Shown one piece after another: positions 44,381-52,605 of a DNA stretch of 64,000 bases; the stretch's first letter is position 1; each line of letters starts with the position of its first letter. This stretch comes from CAZXEU01 sp965207385 (GTDB lineage: Bacteria > Bacteroidota > Rhodothermia > Rhodothermales > Bin80), in the NCBI GenBank assembly GCA_965207385.1, contig CBDBLZ010000019.1, positions 1-64,000 on the forward strand. The letters are read 5' to 3'. Below the pieces are notes generated by a model. It saw only the letters and a program-made list of their open reading frames with translations. It was not told the DNA's origin and ran no database searches. The position numbers were made by a program, and so were the translations under genes.

Positions 44381-44499
44381 GTGATTCTCCTCCCGGCAAC
44401 GGCCAGCGCGCATTCTGGCGCGTGCTTGCGGGCGTACTGGCCATGCAGATTGCAACGCTGCTGGTGCTCTGGTTTCTACAGGCTGTCTATCACGCCTAG
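44377..44499 (+). CDS. 40-residue single-pass membrane protein
   Basis: A short coding sequence whose ATG overlaps the SDR stop (ATGA) and whose TAG is directly followed by the symporter ATG at 44500, so it is tightly packed in the operon. The first ~14 residues are polar (SDSPPGNGQRAFW), then one hydrophobic helix (VLAGVLAMQIATLLVLWFLQAVY). Small single-pass partners beside sodium:solute symporters are known, and this may be one; I cannot match it to a named family. The perfect gene spacing is the main support that it is translated. Confidence 0.7.
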   Translation: MSDSPPGNGQRAFWRVLAGVLAMQIATLLVLWFLQAVYHA

Positions 44500-46164
44500 A
44501 TGCATCCGATAAACTGGCTGATAGTAGCGGCGTATCTGGTCTACGTGGTGTGGGACGGGCTCCGGCGCTCCAGGGACACCAGCCGCATAGAAGGGTACTT
44601 TCTCGCCAACCAGAGCCTTCCCTGGTGGGCCGTTGGCCTGTCGGTCATGGCCACGCAGCTCTCGGCCATCACCATGATCGGCACCACGGGGCAGGGCGCG
44701 ACGGACGGCATCCGATTCATACAGTTTTATTTCGGGCTGCCGCTGGCCATGGTGATACTGGGCGTGACGCTGGTGCCATTCTTGCACCGCAGCGGCGTAT
44801 TCACTGCCTATGAGTATCTGGAGCGAAGATTTGATGCCAAGACGCGCTCCCTGACGAGCCTGCTCTTCCTGCTTTCGCGGGGAATGTCGTGCGGCACCAT
44901 TGTCGCGGCTCCGGCTGTCGTCCTATCTGCCGTCTTTGGCCTGGATCTTACCTGGAGCGTCGCCTTGATCGGGATTCCGACCGTGCTGTATACCATGTTC
45001 GGCGGCATCCAGGCCGTGGCATGGGCGGATGTCAAGCAAATGGTCCTGATCGTCGTAGCCCTTCTGGCTGTGGTGGTTGTGCTGCTGTTCCGGATGCCGG
45101 TTGACGTGGGAGAGGCCCTGCACATTGCGGGTTCGACGGGCCGGCTGAAGGCGTTTGATTTTTCATTTACGCTAACGGAGACCTATACCGTGTGGTCGGG
45201 GCTCTTGGGCGGCACATTTCTCATGCTGTCCTATTTCGGGACGGATCAGAGCCAGGTCCAGCGCTATCTGGCGGCGCGTTCGGTCGACGAAGCTCGCAGC
45301 TCCCTGCTGATGAGCGCATACTGGAAGATCCCGCTCCAGGCACTGGTCCTGCTGATCGGTGTGCTGGTGTTTGTCTTCTACCTGTTCCAGGCGCCGCCGC
45401 TACTGTATAATCCGGCGCACGAAGAGTCCGTGCGAGCCGCGCGGGGCGAAGAGTACGCCGCGCTTGAGGATCGTTTTCAGAGTGCCTTCGCCGAGCGCGA
45501 AACGGCCGCGCGCGAGGTCGCGGCAACGTCGGACGGCGCGGGGAGAGCAGCGGCCATGAACGCGTTCCGGAGCCGGGAAGGGGCAGTGGAGGAAATCAGG
45601 CAAGAGGCCCTCTCGCTGGCCGAAGATGTAACGGGCGAGTCCAGCCGGGATGTCAACTACATCATCCCGTCGTTTGCGCTGCGCGAGCTACCGCTGGGCC
45701 TTACGGGACTGTTTATTGCAGCCATTATGGCTGCGGCCATGTCCAGTATTTCCTCGGAGCTAAATTCTCTGTCTACGGCTACCGTGATAGACTTTTACCG
45801 GCGCTGGATTCGGCCCGAAGGGTCGGACGGCCATTTTCTGGCCGTTTCGAAGTGGGCCACCGGCTTCTGGGGACTGTTCGCCTGCTTCGTGGCCACTTTT
45901 GCGGCCTCGCTGGGTTCGCTGATCGAAGTGGTAAACCGCTTCGGCTCGTTCTTCTACGGTTCCATACTCGGCGTATTTCTCCTGGCCATGCTGCCAGGGT
46001 CCCGCGCGCTTGGCGCATTTGTCGGCCTGCTGAGCGGCATGGGTGTCGTGGCGCTCGTTACATTCGGTGCTCCCGAGGTGTCCTTCCTGTGGCACAACGT
46101 AATCGGCGCGGTCACGGTCGTGGCTGTCGGTTGGGGACTCAGCCTGCTGCGCCGGAAAGCCTAG
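44500..46164 (+). CDS. Sodium:solute symporter (SSS family)
   Basis: The 554-residue carrier has about 13-14 membrane helices and family features such as GYFLANQSLPWWAVGLSVMATQLSAITMIGTTGQG near the N-terminus, YTMFGGIQAVAWADVKQ in the middle and AAIMAAAMSSISSELNSLSTATVIDFYRR (sodium-site region) towards the end. A charged helical insertion around residues 305-385 (EEYAALEDRFQSAFAERETAAREVAA) is unusual for the family. The transported solute could be a sugar, sialic acid, proline or other small molecule. It starts directly after the 40-residue protein and ends in a CTAG overlap with recR. Confidence 0.9.
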   Translation: MHPINWLIVAAYLVYVVWDGLRRSRDTSRIEGYFLANQSLPWWAVGLSVMATQLSAITMIGTTGQGATDGIRFIQFYFGLPLAMVILGVTLVPFLHRSGVFTAYEYLERRFDAKTRSLTSLLFLLSRGMSCGTIVAAPAVVLSAVFGLDLTWSVALIGIPTVLYTMFGGIQAVAWADVKQMVLIVVALLAVVVVLLFRMPVDVGEALHIAGSTGRLKAFDFSFTLTETYTVWSGLLGGTFLMLSYFGTDQSQVQRYLAARSVDEARSSLLMSAYWKIPLQALVLLIGVLVFVFYLFQAPPLLYNPAHEESVRAARGEEYAALEDRFQSAFAERETAAREVAATSDGAGRAAAMNAFRSREGAVEEIRQEALSLAEDVTGESSRDVNYIIPSFALRELPLGLTGLFIAAIMAAAMSSISSELNSLSTATVIDFYRRWIRPEGSDGHFLAVSKWATGFWGLFACFVATFAASLGSLIEVVNRFGSFFYGSILGVFLLAMLPGSRALGAFVGLLSGMGVVALVTFGAPEVSFLWHNVIGAVTVVAVGWGLSLLRRKA

Positions 46165-46772
46165 ACATTGCCCCGGCCTGCCAAGGCGCGTGACAATGTC
46201 GCCTCATCCGCATACTTGAGATCGCCCCCTATGGGCAGGCCCCGCGCCAGGCGCGTCACCTTGACCTCAAAAGGAGCGAGCAGCTGCGAAAGGTAGTAGG
46301 CCGTCGTGTCGCCCTCCACCGTCGGATTCACGGCCAGAATGATTTCCTGCACGGCGTGGCCTTCATCCGAGGGCGCAACACGCTGGACGAGCTCTCTGAC
46401 CTTCAGGTCATCCGGTCCAATGCCATCCAGCGGAGAAATGACCCCGCCCAGCACGTGATAGGTGCCCTTGTATTCGCCCGTGCGTTCTAGCGCCGCCACA
46501 TCGCTGGATTCTTCCACGACGCAGATTGTGGAGTGGTCGCGCTTGTCGGAGCGGCAGAGCGTGCAGGGAACGCGGTCCGTCACATCCTGGCACACAGGGC
46601 AGAACTTGACCCGGCTCTTGACCGCAATAAGGGCATGTGCCAGGGCTTCGACCTCTACTCTGGGCATCTTCAGCACGAATGCCGCCAGTCGCTGGGCCGT
46701 TTTTCTGCCGATGGTGGGAAGACGCGTGAACTGCTCGACAAGCGTCTCGACAGATTCCGAAGAGAAATGCAT
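46161..46772 (-). CDS. recR: Recombination mediator protein RecR
   Basis: RecR works with RecO/RecF to load RecA at gaps. The 203-residue protein contains the N-terminal helix-hairpin-helix (LPTIGRKTAQRLAAFVL), a C4 zinc finger (FCPVCQDVTDRVPCTLC), a Toprim domain (TICVVEESSDVAALERTG, YHVLGGVISPLDGI) and the C-terminal LARGLPIGGDLKYADEATLSRALAGR. Its stop overlaps that of the convergent symporter within CTAG (46161-46164). Normally dnaX, ybaB and recR are adjacent; here 950 bp separate recR from ybaB. Confidence 0.95.
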   Translation of the reverse strand: MHFSSESVETLVEQFTRLPTIGRKTAQRLAAFVLKMPRVEVEALAHALIAVKSRVKFCPVCQDVTDRVPCTLCRSDKRDHSTICVVEESSDVAALERTGEYKGTYHVLGGVISPLDGIGPDDLKVRELVQRVAPSDEGHAVQEIILAVNPTVEGDTTAYYLSQLLAPFEVKVTRLARGLPIGGDLKYADEATLSRALAGRGNV

Positions 46773-46896
46773 GGATTGGGCGCGTTCTAGTCGGAGCTAT
46801 GCTTTCCAGGTTCGCGTGGTACGACCCATGGGCGAAGGTTGCTCACGCATATCGCCGCTGGCACAAGCGTTGCGTTTCCGTTGCCAAGATGCGCCG

Positions 46897-46932
46897 GGCT
46901 GCATGGCGGTCCCGGCTCCCGCCATGGCAGCC
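46897..46932. repeat. Long inverted repeat upstream of recR
   Basis: The arms 46897-46909 and 46919-46932 pair over 13 bp with a single bulged base, enclosing a nine-base loop. It lies in an otherwise featureless stretch (46773-47054) between recR and the membrane-protein gene. It could be a terminator for leftward transcripts or an RNA element in the recR leader. Confidence 0.5.
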
Positions 46933-47054
46933 TGTAGAGTGCAACACGATTCCCGGATGGCCATGCATTGCACCAGGCATGACAGGTCGCCGCATCACGA
47001 ATCATGGCGTTCGGCAGCCTGATCGCGCAGGCCTGATACTTGTTGGGTGAAGAA

Positions 47055-47516
47055 TCAGCGAGCGGCTACCGTCTCGGAGACTGCGGATACAATGGGCGGC
47101 AGGTGTTCGAGCTTCAATGGCCGCCGACTTTGGGCGCGAAAGACCTCAAACATGCGCTGCGCTTCCGCTTCGACGTCGGGATCAGGGCAAAGCCGCTCCC
47201 GGTTGCCTACGTAGGCGCGCAGAAAATTCCGGTCGGGAACAAGTACCGTGTACCCGTGCCAAACGTCGAAAACAAGAATCATCCAGAGGACAGGGCTCAG
47301 GAATAGGCCCCTAATTGCGCTCGCCAGGGAAGCCGGCTCTGCTTCCCATATCCGCAGCTCCAGGACAAAGAGAAAGATCACAAGCGCTGCAAAGAGCGCC
47401 AGAGACCAGGGCCAACTGCGCTTTCCGGTCCGGGCTGCCTTGCCGAAGCTCCGCAGCCACCGCAGGCTGCGCTGCTTGCTCCAGCGATGCTTGACACGAC
47501 GTGCAGTTGGGGGCAC
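47055..47516 (-). CDS. Small membrane protein of unknown function
   Basis: The 153-residue reading frame has a very basic N-terminus (RRVKHRWSKQRSLRWLRSFGKAARTGKR), a transmembrane helix LALFAALVIFLFVLEL, a second hydrophobic segment LFLSPVLWMILVFDVWHGY, and a C-terminal cytoplasmic-looking tail (RNFLRAYVGNRERLCPDPDVEAEAQRMFEVFRA). It would start at GTG 47516. The topology is consistent and no other frame is better, but I recognise no family. It sits between ybaB and recR, which are normally neighbours. Confidence 0.55.
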   Translation of the reverse strand: MPPTARRVKHRWSKQRSLRWLRSFGKAARTGKRSWPWSLALFAALVIFLFVLELRIWEAEPASLASAIRGLFLSPVLWMILVFDVWHGYTVLVPDRNFLRAYVGNRERLCPDPDVEAEAQRMFEVFRAQSRRPLKLEHLPPIVSAVSETVAAR

Positions 47517-47725
47517 TAGGTTTACTTGCTGCCTGAACTATACGTGTGAGAGGATGGGTTCGGGAACGGCAAGAGGCAATCGCCGGGACGTTCCCCGGAT
47601 GGCAAAGCAGGCATACGTCTCCAGTTTCCGGAAGACGGAGGGCCGCCTGCCAAAAGCGCCCTTCGGGGACGGGATCCGCCAGGCGGTCTAGCGATGCAGG
47701 GTAAACCGTCCACTGCAGCTGCGTC

Positions 47726-48076
47726 CTATATTCCCAGGCTCGACAGATCCATGCCCGGGGGCAAGAAGTCCGTGGCCGCGTGCTGCATTTCCGTCTTGGC
47801 GGCGCGCGCTGCCTCCTCCAGCGCCTTGTTGACGCCCGCAATGATGAGGTCTTCCAGCATTTCCATGTCGTCCGGATCCACGATTTCCGGCTCCATGTGA
47901 ATGGCTGTGATACGCTGTGCTCCCGTTGCTGTCACCTTTACCATGCCGCCCCCTGCCTCGGCCTCGACCGTAATCTTGCCGACGGCCTCTTGGGCATCGG
48001 ACATTTTCTTCTGCATCTGAGCCACCTTGCCCACGATTTCGGCCATGTTCAGGCCCTTGAGATCACCGAGATTCAT
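47726..48076 (-). CDS. YbaB/EbfC family nucleoid-associated protein
   Basis: The 116-residue protein binds DNA as a dimer and is part of the dnaX-ybaB-recR cluster. The pattern QKKMSDAQEAVGKITVEAEAGGGMVKVTATGAQRI, EPEIVDPDDMEMLEDLIIAGVNKALEEA and a Met-rich tail ending in GMDLSSLGI is typical. It starts 30 bp after the dnaX stop on the same strand. A ~200-bp gap with no recognisable feature separates it from the membrane-protein gene. Confidence 0.93.
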   Translation of the reverse strand: MNLGDLKGLNMAEIVGKVAQMQKKMSDAQEAVGKITVEAEAGGGMVKVTATGAQRITAIHMEPEIVDPDDMEMLEDLIIAGVNKALEEAARAAKTEMQHAATDFLPPGMDLSSLGI

Positions 48077-48106
48077 TGCTTCTGAAGGATGCGGTGCGTA
48101 GCCTGT

Positions 48107-49867
48107 TCACCAAACCAGTTCGCCGCCAAACTGTTCTATTATGCTTCGAATGACGGGGTTCTCCTGACGCTGCTTCTCCAGGTCTTCCCGGCGGGACTCC
48201 GCGCTCGACATGTCATTGCTGCTGTCACTTGCAGCCAGCTCTTCGCGGTAAACAAACTCCATGCGACGTAGGCGCCTGCCACAAGCGGCGTCAAGCTCCT
48301 CCAGCAGGAATTGCTCTGCTCCTGCCAGAACCTCGACCGCGTGCCGGGAAGGCAGACCGATGCGCAGGGTTCCCTGCACCTCCTCCAGCACGACCGAATT
48401 GTCGAGCATGAGCCCAATGTGGATGCGTTGCTTCTCGACTCGCCCTTTGAACTGCGGCCAGAGCGCGGAGAGCGGCTCCGTGCGCGCCGCAATTGCTGTA
48501 TTGCCTTCCGTGGATACCGCGCGCGGGTTCGACTCAGTACTTGACTCCTGGCCAAACAGGCCGCCCAACCCCTGGTCGGCAACTACATTCGTAGCGTCGG
48601 GCACCGGTTCCGGTGCGCGGGAAGGGGGGTTGCTACGCTTTGCCTCGGCCGCATGCCTGGGCGCCGGCGAAGGCGGTGCTGCAAACAGTTCAGGGGCCAG
48701 CTTGCCCTCGCGCGCCAGCTCTTCCAGTCGGTCGAGCTGCTTCATCGCCTTGGCAAGGGAGAGCGCGCTGCTAAGACTTGCCATCTTTATCAGAGCAAGC
48801 TCAAGCTTGAGCCTTGGATAGGCACTCTGTGAAATGGAGGCTGCCGCTTCATCCACGATCATGAGAAGGCGGAGTAGCAGCGGCTCTGTAAAGGCACCGC
48901 TCTCTCTGTTGTAGCGCGCACGCGTGGCTGCCGCAGCCTCAACCAGGGATGCCTCTCCGAGGCTGCGGGCGACCAGGAGATTGCGCAGGTGTTCGGCGAG
49001 ACCCACCAGAAACTCCTGCAGGTCCAGGCCGTCGAGCACGATCCGCTCCACGAGCTTCAGCATGCCGCCGCTGCTGCGGTCGAGAACATTCGTCGTGGTT
49101 TCAAAATAGAGGTCGATATCGATAACGCGGAGCGCCTCGGCGAGGCTGCTGTACTGCAGCGTGGTGCCGCAGAGGGCGACAGCCTGATCGAACGCAGACA
49201 GCGCATCGCGCAACGAACCGTCGCCTTTGCGACCGATAAGCAGGAGGGATTCCTCGTCAGCCGTGATGCCTTCCTGCTGCCCGATCTCTTCCAGGCGGCT
49301 CACAATATCGGTCAGTGGAATGCGCCGGAAATCGAACCGCTGGCACCGGGAAAGGATGGTGGGCAGAACCTTGTGCGGTTCTGTCGTGGCGAAGATGAAG
49401 AGCACATGCGGCGGAGGTTCCTCCAGCGTCTTGAGCAGCGCATTGAAGGCCGCGTTCGAGAGCATGTGGACTTCATCGATGATGTAGACCTTTTTCAGGC
49501 TGCCCTGCGGAGGGATCCGCACGGTCTCGCGCAATTCCCGGACATCTTCCACCTTGTTGTTGGAGGCCGCATCGATTTCGAAGATGCTCAGACTGCGCCC
49601 CGACTCGAAATCACGGCAGGAAGTACACGAACGGCACGGCTCGGCTGTGTCCTGATCGCGCTCGGTGCAGTTGATGGCCTTCGCCAGGATGCGTGCTGCC
49701 GTCGTCTTGCCTACGCCCCGTGGACCACAGAACAGGTAGGCATGGGCCAGCCGGTCCAGACGGAGAGCATTTCGCAGCGTTTCCGTTACGTGCTCCTGTG
49801 CCACGATTTCCCGGAATCGGGCTGGCCGGTACTTCCGGGCTGTAACGAGGTAGCGCTGTTCGGACAT
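48107..49867 (-). CDS. dnaX: DNA polymerase III subunit gamma/tau
   Basis: Clamp-loader ATPase and organiser of the replicase. The 586-residue protein has Walker A GPRGVGKTT (residues 48-56), a zinc-binding cysteine set (C67, C78, C81, C84), DEVH Walker B in VYIIDEVHML, the SRC motif LSRCQRFDFRR and the domain III collar. A long, less conserved tail (about 380-586) matches tau-specific interaction domains. A Pro/Ser-rich linker occurs around 395-450. No slippery A-run suggestive of programmed gamma frameshifting stands out. ybaB follows 30 bp downstream. Confidence 0.95.
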   Translation of the reverse strand: MSEQRYLVTARKYRPARFREIVAQEHVTETLRNALRLDRLAHAYLFCGPRGVGKTTAARILAKAINCTERDQDTAEPCRSCTSCRDFESGRSLSIFEIDAASNNKVEDVRELRETVRIPPQGSLKKVYIIDEVHMLSNAAFNALLKTLEEPPPHVLFIFATTEPHKVLPTILSRCQRFDFRRIPLTDIVSRLEEIGQQEGITADEESLLLIGRKGDGSLRDALSAFDQAVALCGTTLQYSSLAEALRVIDIDLYFETTTNVLDRSSGGMLKLVERIVLDGLDLQEFLVGLAEHLRNLLVARSLGEASLVEAAAATRARYNRESGAFTEPLLLRLLMIVDEAAASISQSAYPRLKLELALIKMASLSSALSLAKAMKQLDRLEELAREGKLAPELFAAPPSPAPRHAAEAKRSNPPSRAPEPVPDATNVVADQGLGGLFGQESSTESNPRAVSTEGNTAIAARTEPLSALWPQFKGRVEKQRIHIGLMLDNSVVLEEVQGTLRIGLPSRHAVEVLAGAEQFLLEELDAACGRRLRRMEFVYREELAASDSSNDMSSAESRREDLEKQRQENPVIRSIIEQFGGELVW

Positions 49868-49944
49868 GAAGGAATGGATACCAGGAGTAATCCCAAATTA
49901 CATGGCGTCACAGGACGTGTTCCACGCTTTGCACCCTGATCGAC

Positions 49945-50748
49945 CTAGATTTCTCCGAGGAATTCACGCGACACGTATCCGCGCACGCCGTTGGGCAACC
50001 GGACTTCGGCGACGCCGTCATGTAGCCCCAAGACATCGACCTTCACGCCCTCGGTTACATCGAGAATGGCGGGTCCGTTCGGGTCTTCCCGCAGCTCTGC
50101 CGTTGGCTCGATGACGATGGCAGCTGTGCCCGAGGAAGTGCCCAGAGAGCCCCCGTAGGCCATCACCAGGAGCACCAAGGCCAGACCGAGAGTTGCGGTA
50201 CGTGCCCGCCGGTGCCAGGGGCTTCGCCGCTGCGTCCAGGCCCTGTGGGCAAAAAGCAGGCACGAAGCCAGATAGAAGACGGCGCCGGCCGCAAAGAACA
50301 GCCAGGGACTTCGCGCTCCGACAGCGGCCTGCCACCACTGTTGCCAAACGGGAACGGGCAATGCCGCAATAGGTGAGGCGACCTGGGCACGGACAAACTG
50401 CAGGTTGTGCATGAGATGCGGCTCTTCTCCCAGGAGGCGATAAGCCTTTTCGTAGTAGCGCAGGGCCTGGCCCCGCTGATCCAGCCGGTAGTAGGCGTTA
50501 CCCACATTCAAAAGCAGCGCCCCGCTGGTAAGGCCATAAGTCTGGGCTTCCTCAAAACGCGCCACAGCCTCAAGATAGGCGCCCTGGATGTACAGCTGGT
50601 TGCCCTCCTCGAACAAACGCGTTGCATCGGCGATTTGCGCGCTCACCGGAAGCGCGCTCAGCAGGGCTACCAGCAACACGGCGGCCGTGCCGCGTGCCAC
50701 CCCGATGTATCGGCGTTTTGGCTGTGAGTACTTGCGCATGGCTCTCAT
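49945..50748 (-). CDS. batE: BatE-like TPR protein with SH3 domain
   Basis: The 267-residue protein has a signal-anchor (VLLVALLSALPVSAQ), two or more TPR repeats (LFEEGNQLYIQGAYLEAVARFEEAQ, NVGNAYYRLDQRGQALRYYEKA), two membrane helices (LFFAAGAVFYLASCLLFA; LGLALVLLVMAY) and a C-terminal bacterial SH3 domain (VEIEPTAELREDPNGP-like, VRGYVSREFLGEI). This composition is that of BatE, last gene of the Bat operon. It begins six bases after batD. The start at 50748 could also be the ATG at 50739. Confidence 0.85.
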   Translation of the reverse strand: MRAMRKYSQPKRRYIGVARGTAAVLLVALLSALPVSAQIADATRLFEEGNQLYIQGAYLEAVARFEEAQTYGLTSGALLLNVGNAYYRLDQRGQALRYYEKAYRLLGEEPHLMHNLQFVRAQVASPIAALPVPVWQQWWQAAVGARSPWLFFAAGAVFYLASCLLFAHRAWTQRRSPWHRRARTATLGLALVLLVMAYGGSLGTSSGTAAIVIEPTAELREDPNGPAILDVTEGVKVDVLGLHDGVAEVRLPNGVRGYVSREFLGEI

Positions 50749-50753
50749 GCGTT

Positions 50754-52601
50754 CTAGAGCGTGCGGAAGGCTGCGTCAAGGACCACGACCAGACGGCTGG
50801 CATCCTCAAGCGCTCGTTCCATGGAGTCCTGGTCGGGCAGATCCGGCAAGAATCGACCTGTGTCGCAAATGGCAAGAAACTCCTGGACCTGCCGGCAAAC
50901 CTCATCAGTTATGCCTGCGGCCTTTAGCTCGGTCTCCAGCTGGACCCGCGTCATCCCCAGTTCGTGAATGTTCAGGCGGTTGCCGATAAAACCCAAGACG
51001 GCGCGTTCCAGCTCTTCGTAGAACGCGCGGGAGCTCTGGCCACGAAGCATCATCCGGGCCTGCTTCAGGTGCTTTCTGGCCAGCGGATGGGCGCGCTGGC
51101 TTCGTGCGTAGGCCGTATCCAGGGCCAGGCGCGTGGCGCGGCGCCGCGCCAGGAAGACCAGGCCCAGGAGCAGCAGCGGAACTGCAAGAAAGGCATACGG
51201 CCACCCTTTCCGGTGCAGGGGTTTCGAGTCCAGCGATACCCAGGGTGATGCAGCGATTGTGGTGGTTATGTCGTCCACGGGAAATCCCGAAATCGTGGTG
51301 CCCGTGGCCAATGGGCCACTCGTCGTGCCGGTGACAGACACAGGCATGTTTTCGGAGCGGAGCGTATGGTACGAATTGCTGCGCGGATCGAAGTAGGCAA
51401 ATTCAATGGGCGGTATGGAAAATGCGCCGTTGGAGCGTGGCACAAGGAGGTACTTGAAGGTCTTGGTGCCGTTGACGATGCTGCCGGTTCGGGCAATTGC
51501 CATCTCGACCTCCGGATCATACGCTTCGAATACGCCGGGAAGAGACAGCTGCGGCCTCTCCAGCATGGCCAGATTTCCGGCTCCGGTGATGCTGACGGTG
51601 AGCTGTACGGGCTCTCCGATTTCAACCTCGTCGCGAGACGTGGCCGCCTGGAGCCGGAATTGGCCTACGGCACCGTTGAAGGAATCAGGGGCTCCCGCAG
51701 GCACCGGGATGGATTCGATGCGTACCTCGGGAGAAGCACGTTCGATGAGCTGAAACGGTGTGCGCAGCGAAAAGAAGGGCCGGCTGAACGGATCTCCGGC
51801 CCGTCTGGGCGCGATCACTTCGGTTTCGATCCGGAGGGGATCCACCGTCAGCGGACCCTGCCGCGTCGGAAACACCGCTACACGCTTTAGCAGGATGACG
51901 TTATAGCGCACTCCGTTGTGCACTTCCGTGCGCGCCACGGGGCGGGGCTCTATCTCCAGCTCTTCTCGCCAGAAGCCTTCGGCATCCCAGGAATCCGCGA
52001 GCCTGCTGTTGCGAGGCTGCAGATCGCCACGGAATAGGAGTTCGTAGTCAATGGTAACCTGTTCGTTCTGAAAGGCCTCTCTGGCGCTGGGCAGTGCGCG
52101 GATATAGACATCGCGCTCTCCCACAGCGCTGGCAGCGGGTTCCTCATTTGACAGGCCAAAGGGATCGAGCAGGCCTCCACGCGGCTGTGGCCTCGCCTGT
52201 GGCCGCTGCGCCTGCGGCACCACCATGAGCTCGATGGGCTCCGTGGTGAAGGTCAGATCGCCGATCTCCACGCTTGCCTCGGGAATGCGGACGGTACCTT
52301 CTCGCAGCGGCTGGTATCTCCAGCTGTATCCGATGCTACGCACCACGGTCGCTCCCGTAACGGAAATGCTGGTCTGGGTCGCCGGGTTGCGCTGGACAAG
52401 CGCCAGGCCCTCCGCCTCTGGAGGGCTCGGGATTCTGATCTGGTCGAATTCTGCGCCCCGCACCTCGATGGTGAACCGCACCAATTCTTCTGCGCCTACG
52501 GTAGTCTCGTTGACCAGGGCTTGCACCTCTTGGGCACGAGCCGTTCCGGCAGCCCAGAAAAGGGACAGCGCGGCCAGGACAAAGCAGAACGATGTGCGCA
52601 T
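50754..52601 (-). CDS. batD: BatD/BatD-like protein with beta-sandwich repeats
   Basis: The 615-residue protein has a signal peptide (FCFVLAALSLFWAAGTARAQ). At least three BatD Ig-like domains (VQALVNETTVGAEELVRFTIEVRG; RDVYIRALPSAREAFQNEQVTIDYEL; FRLQAATSRDEVEIGEPVQLTVSITGAG) come before one transmembrane helix (FLAVPLLLLGLVFLARRR) and a cytoplasmic helical tail. BatD is thought to be the periplasmic partner of BatA/BatB. It starts four bases after the batC stop and is followed by batE, all leftward. Confidence 0.9.
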   Translation of the reverse strand: MRTSFCFVLAALSLFWAAGTARAQEVQALVNETTVGAEELVRFTIEVRGAEFDQIRIPSPPEAEGLALVQRNPATQTSISVTGATVVRSIGYSWRYQPLREGTVRIPEASVEIGDLTFTTEPIELMVVPQAQRPQARPQPRGGLLDPFGLSNEEPAASAVGERDVYIRALPSAREAFQNEQVTIDYELLFRGDLQPRNSRLADSWDAEGFWREELEIEPRPVARTEVHNGVRYNVILLKRVAVFPTRQGPLTVDPLRIETEVIAPRRAGDPFSRPFFSLRTPFQLIERASPEVRIESIPVPAGAPDSFNGAVGQFRLQAATSRDEVEIGEPVQLTVSITGAGNLAMLERPQLSLPGVFEAYDPEVEMAIARTGSIVNGTKTFKYLLVPRSNGAFSIPPIEFAYFDPRSNSYHTLRSENMPVSVTGTTSGPLATGTTISGFPVDDITTTIAASPWVSLDSKPLHRKGWPYAFLAVPLLLLGLVFLARRRATRLALDTAYARSQRAHPLARKHLKQARMMLRGQSSRAFYEELERAVLGFIGNRLNIHELGMTRVQLETELKAAGITDEVCRQVQEFLAICDTGRFLPDLPDQDSMERALEDASRLVVVLDAAFRTL

Positions 52602-52605
52602 GCGG

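Noticed and set aside
46773..47054. Signal recognition particle RNA near dnaX/recR
   Set aside because: The conserved SRP apical loop sequence is absent on both strands; only a long hairpin is present.
48107..49867. Programmed frameshift site for a gamma form of DnaX
   Set aside because: No A-rich slippery run with a downstream stem was visible in the expected region.
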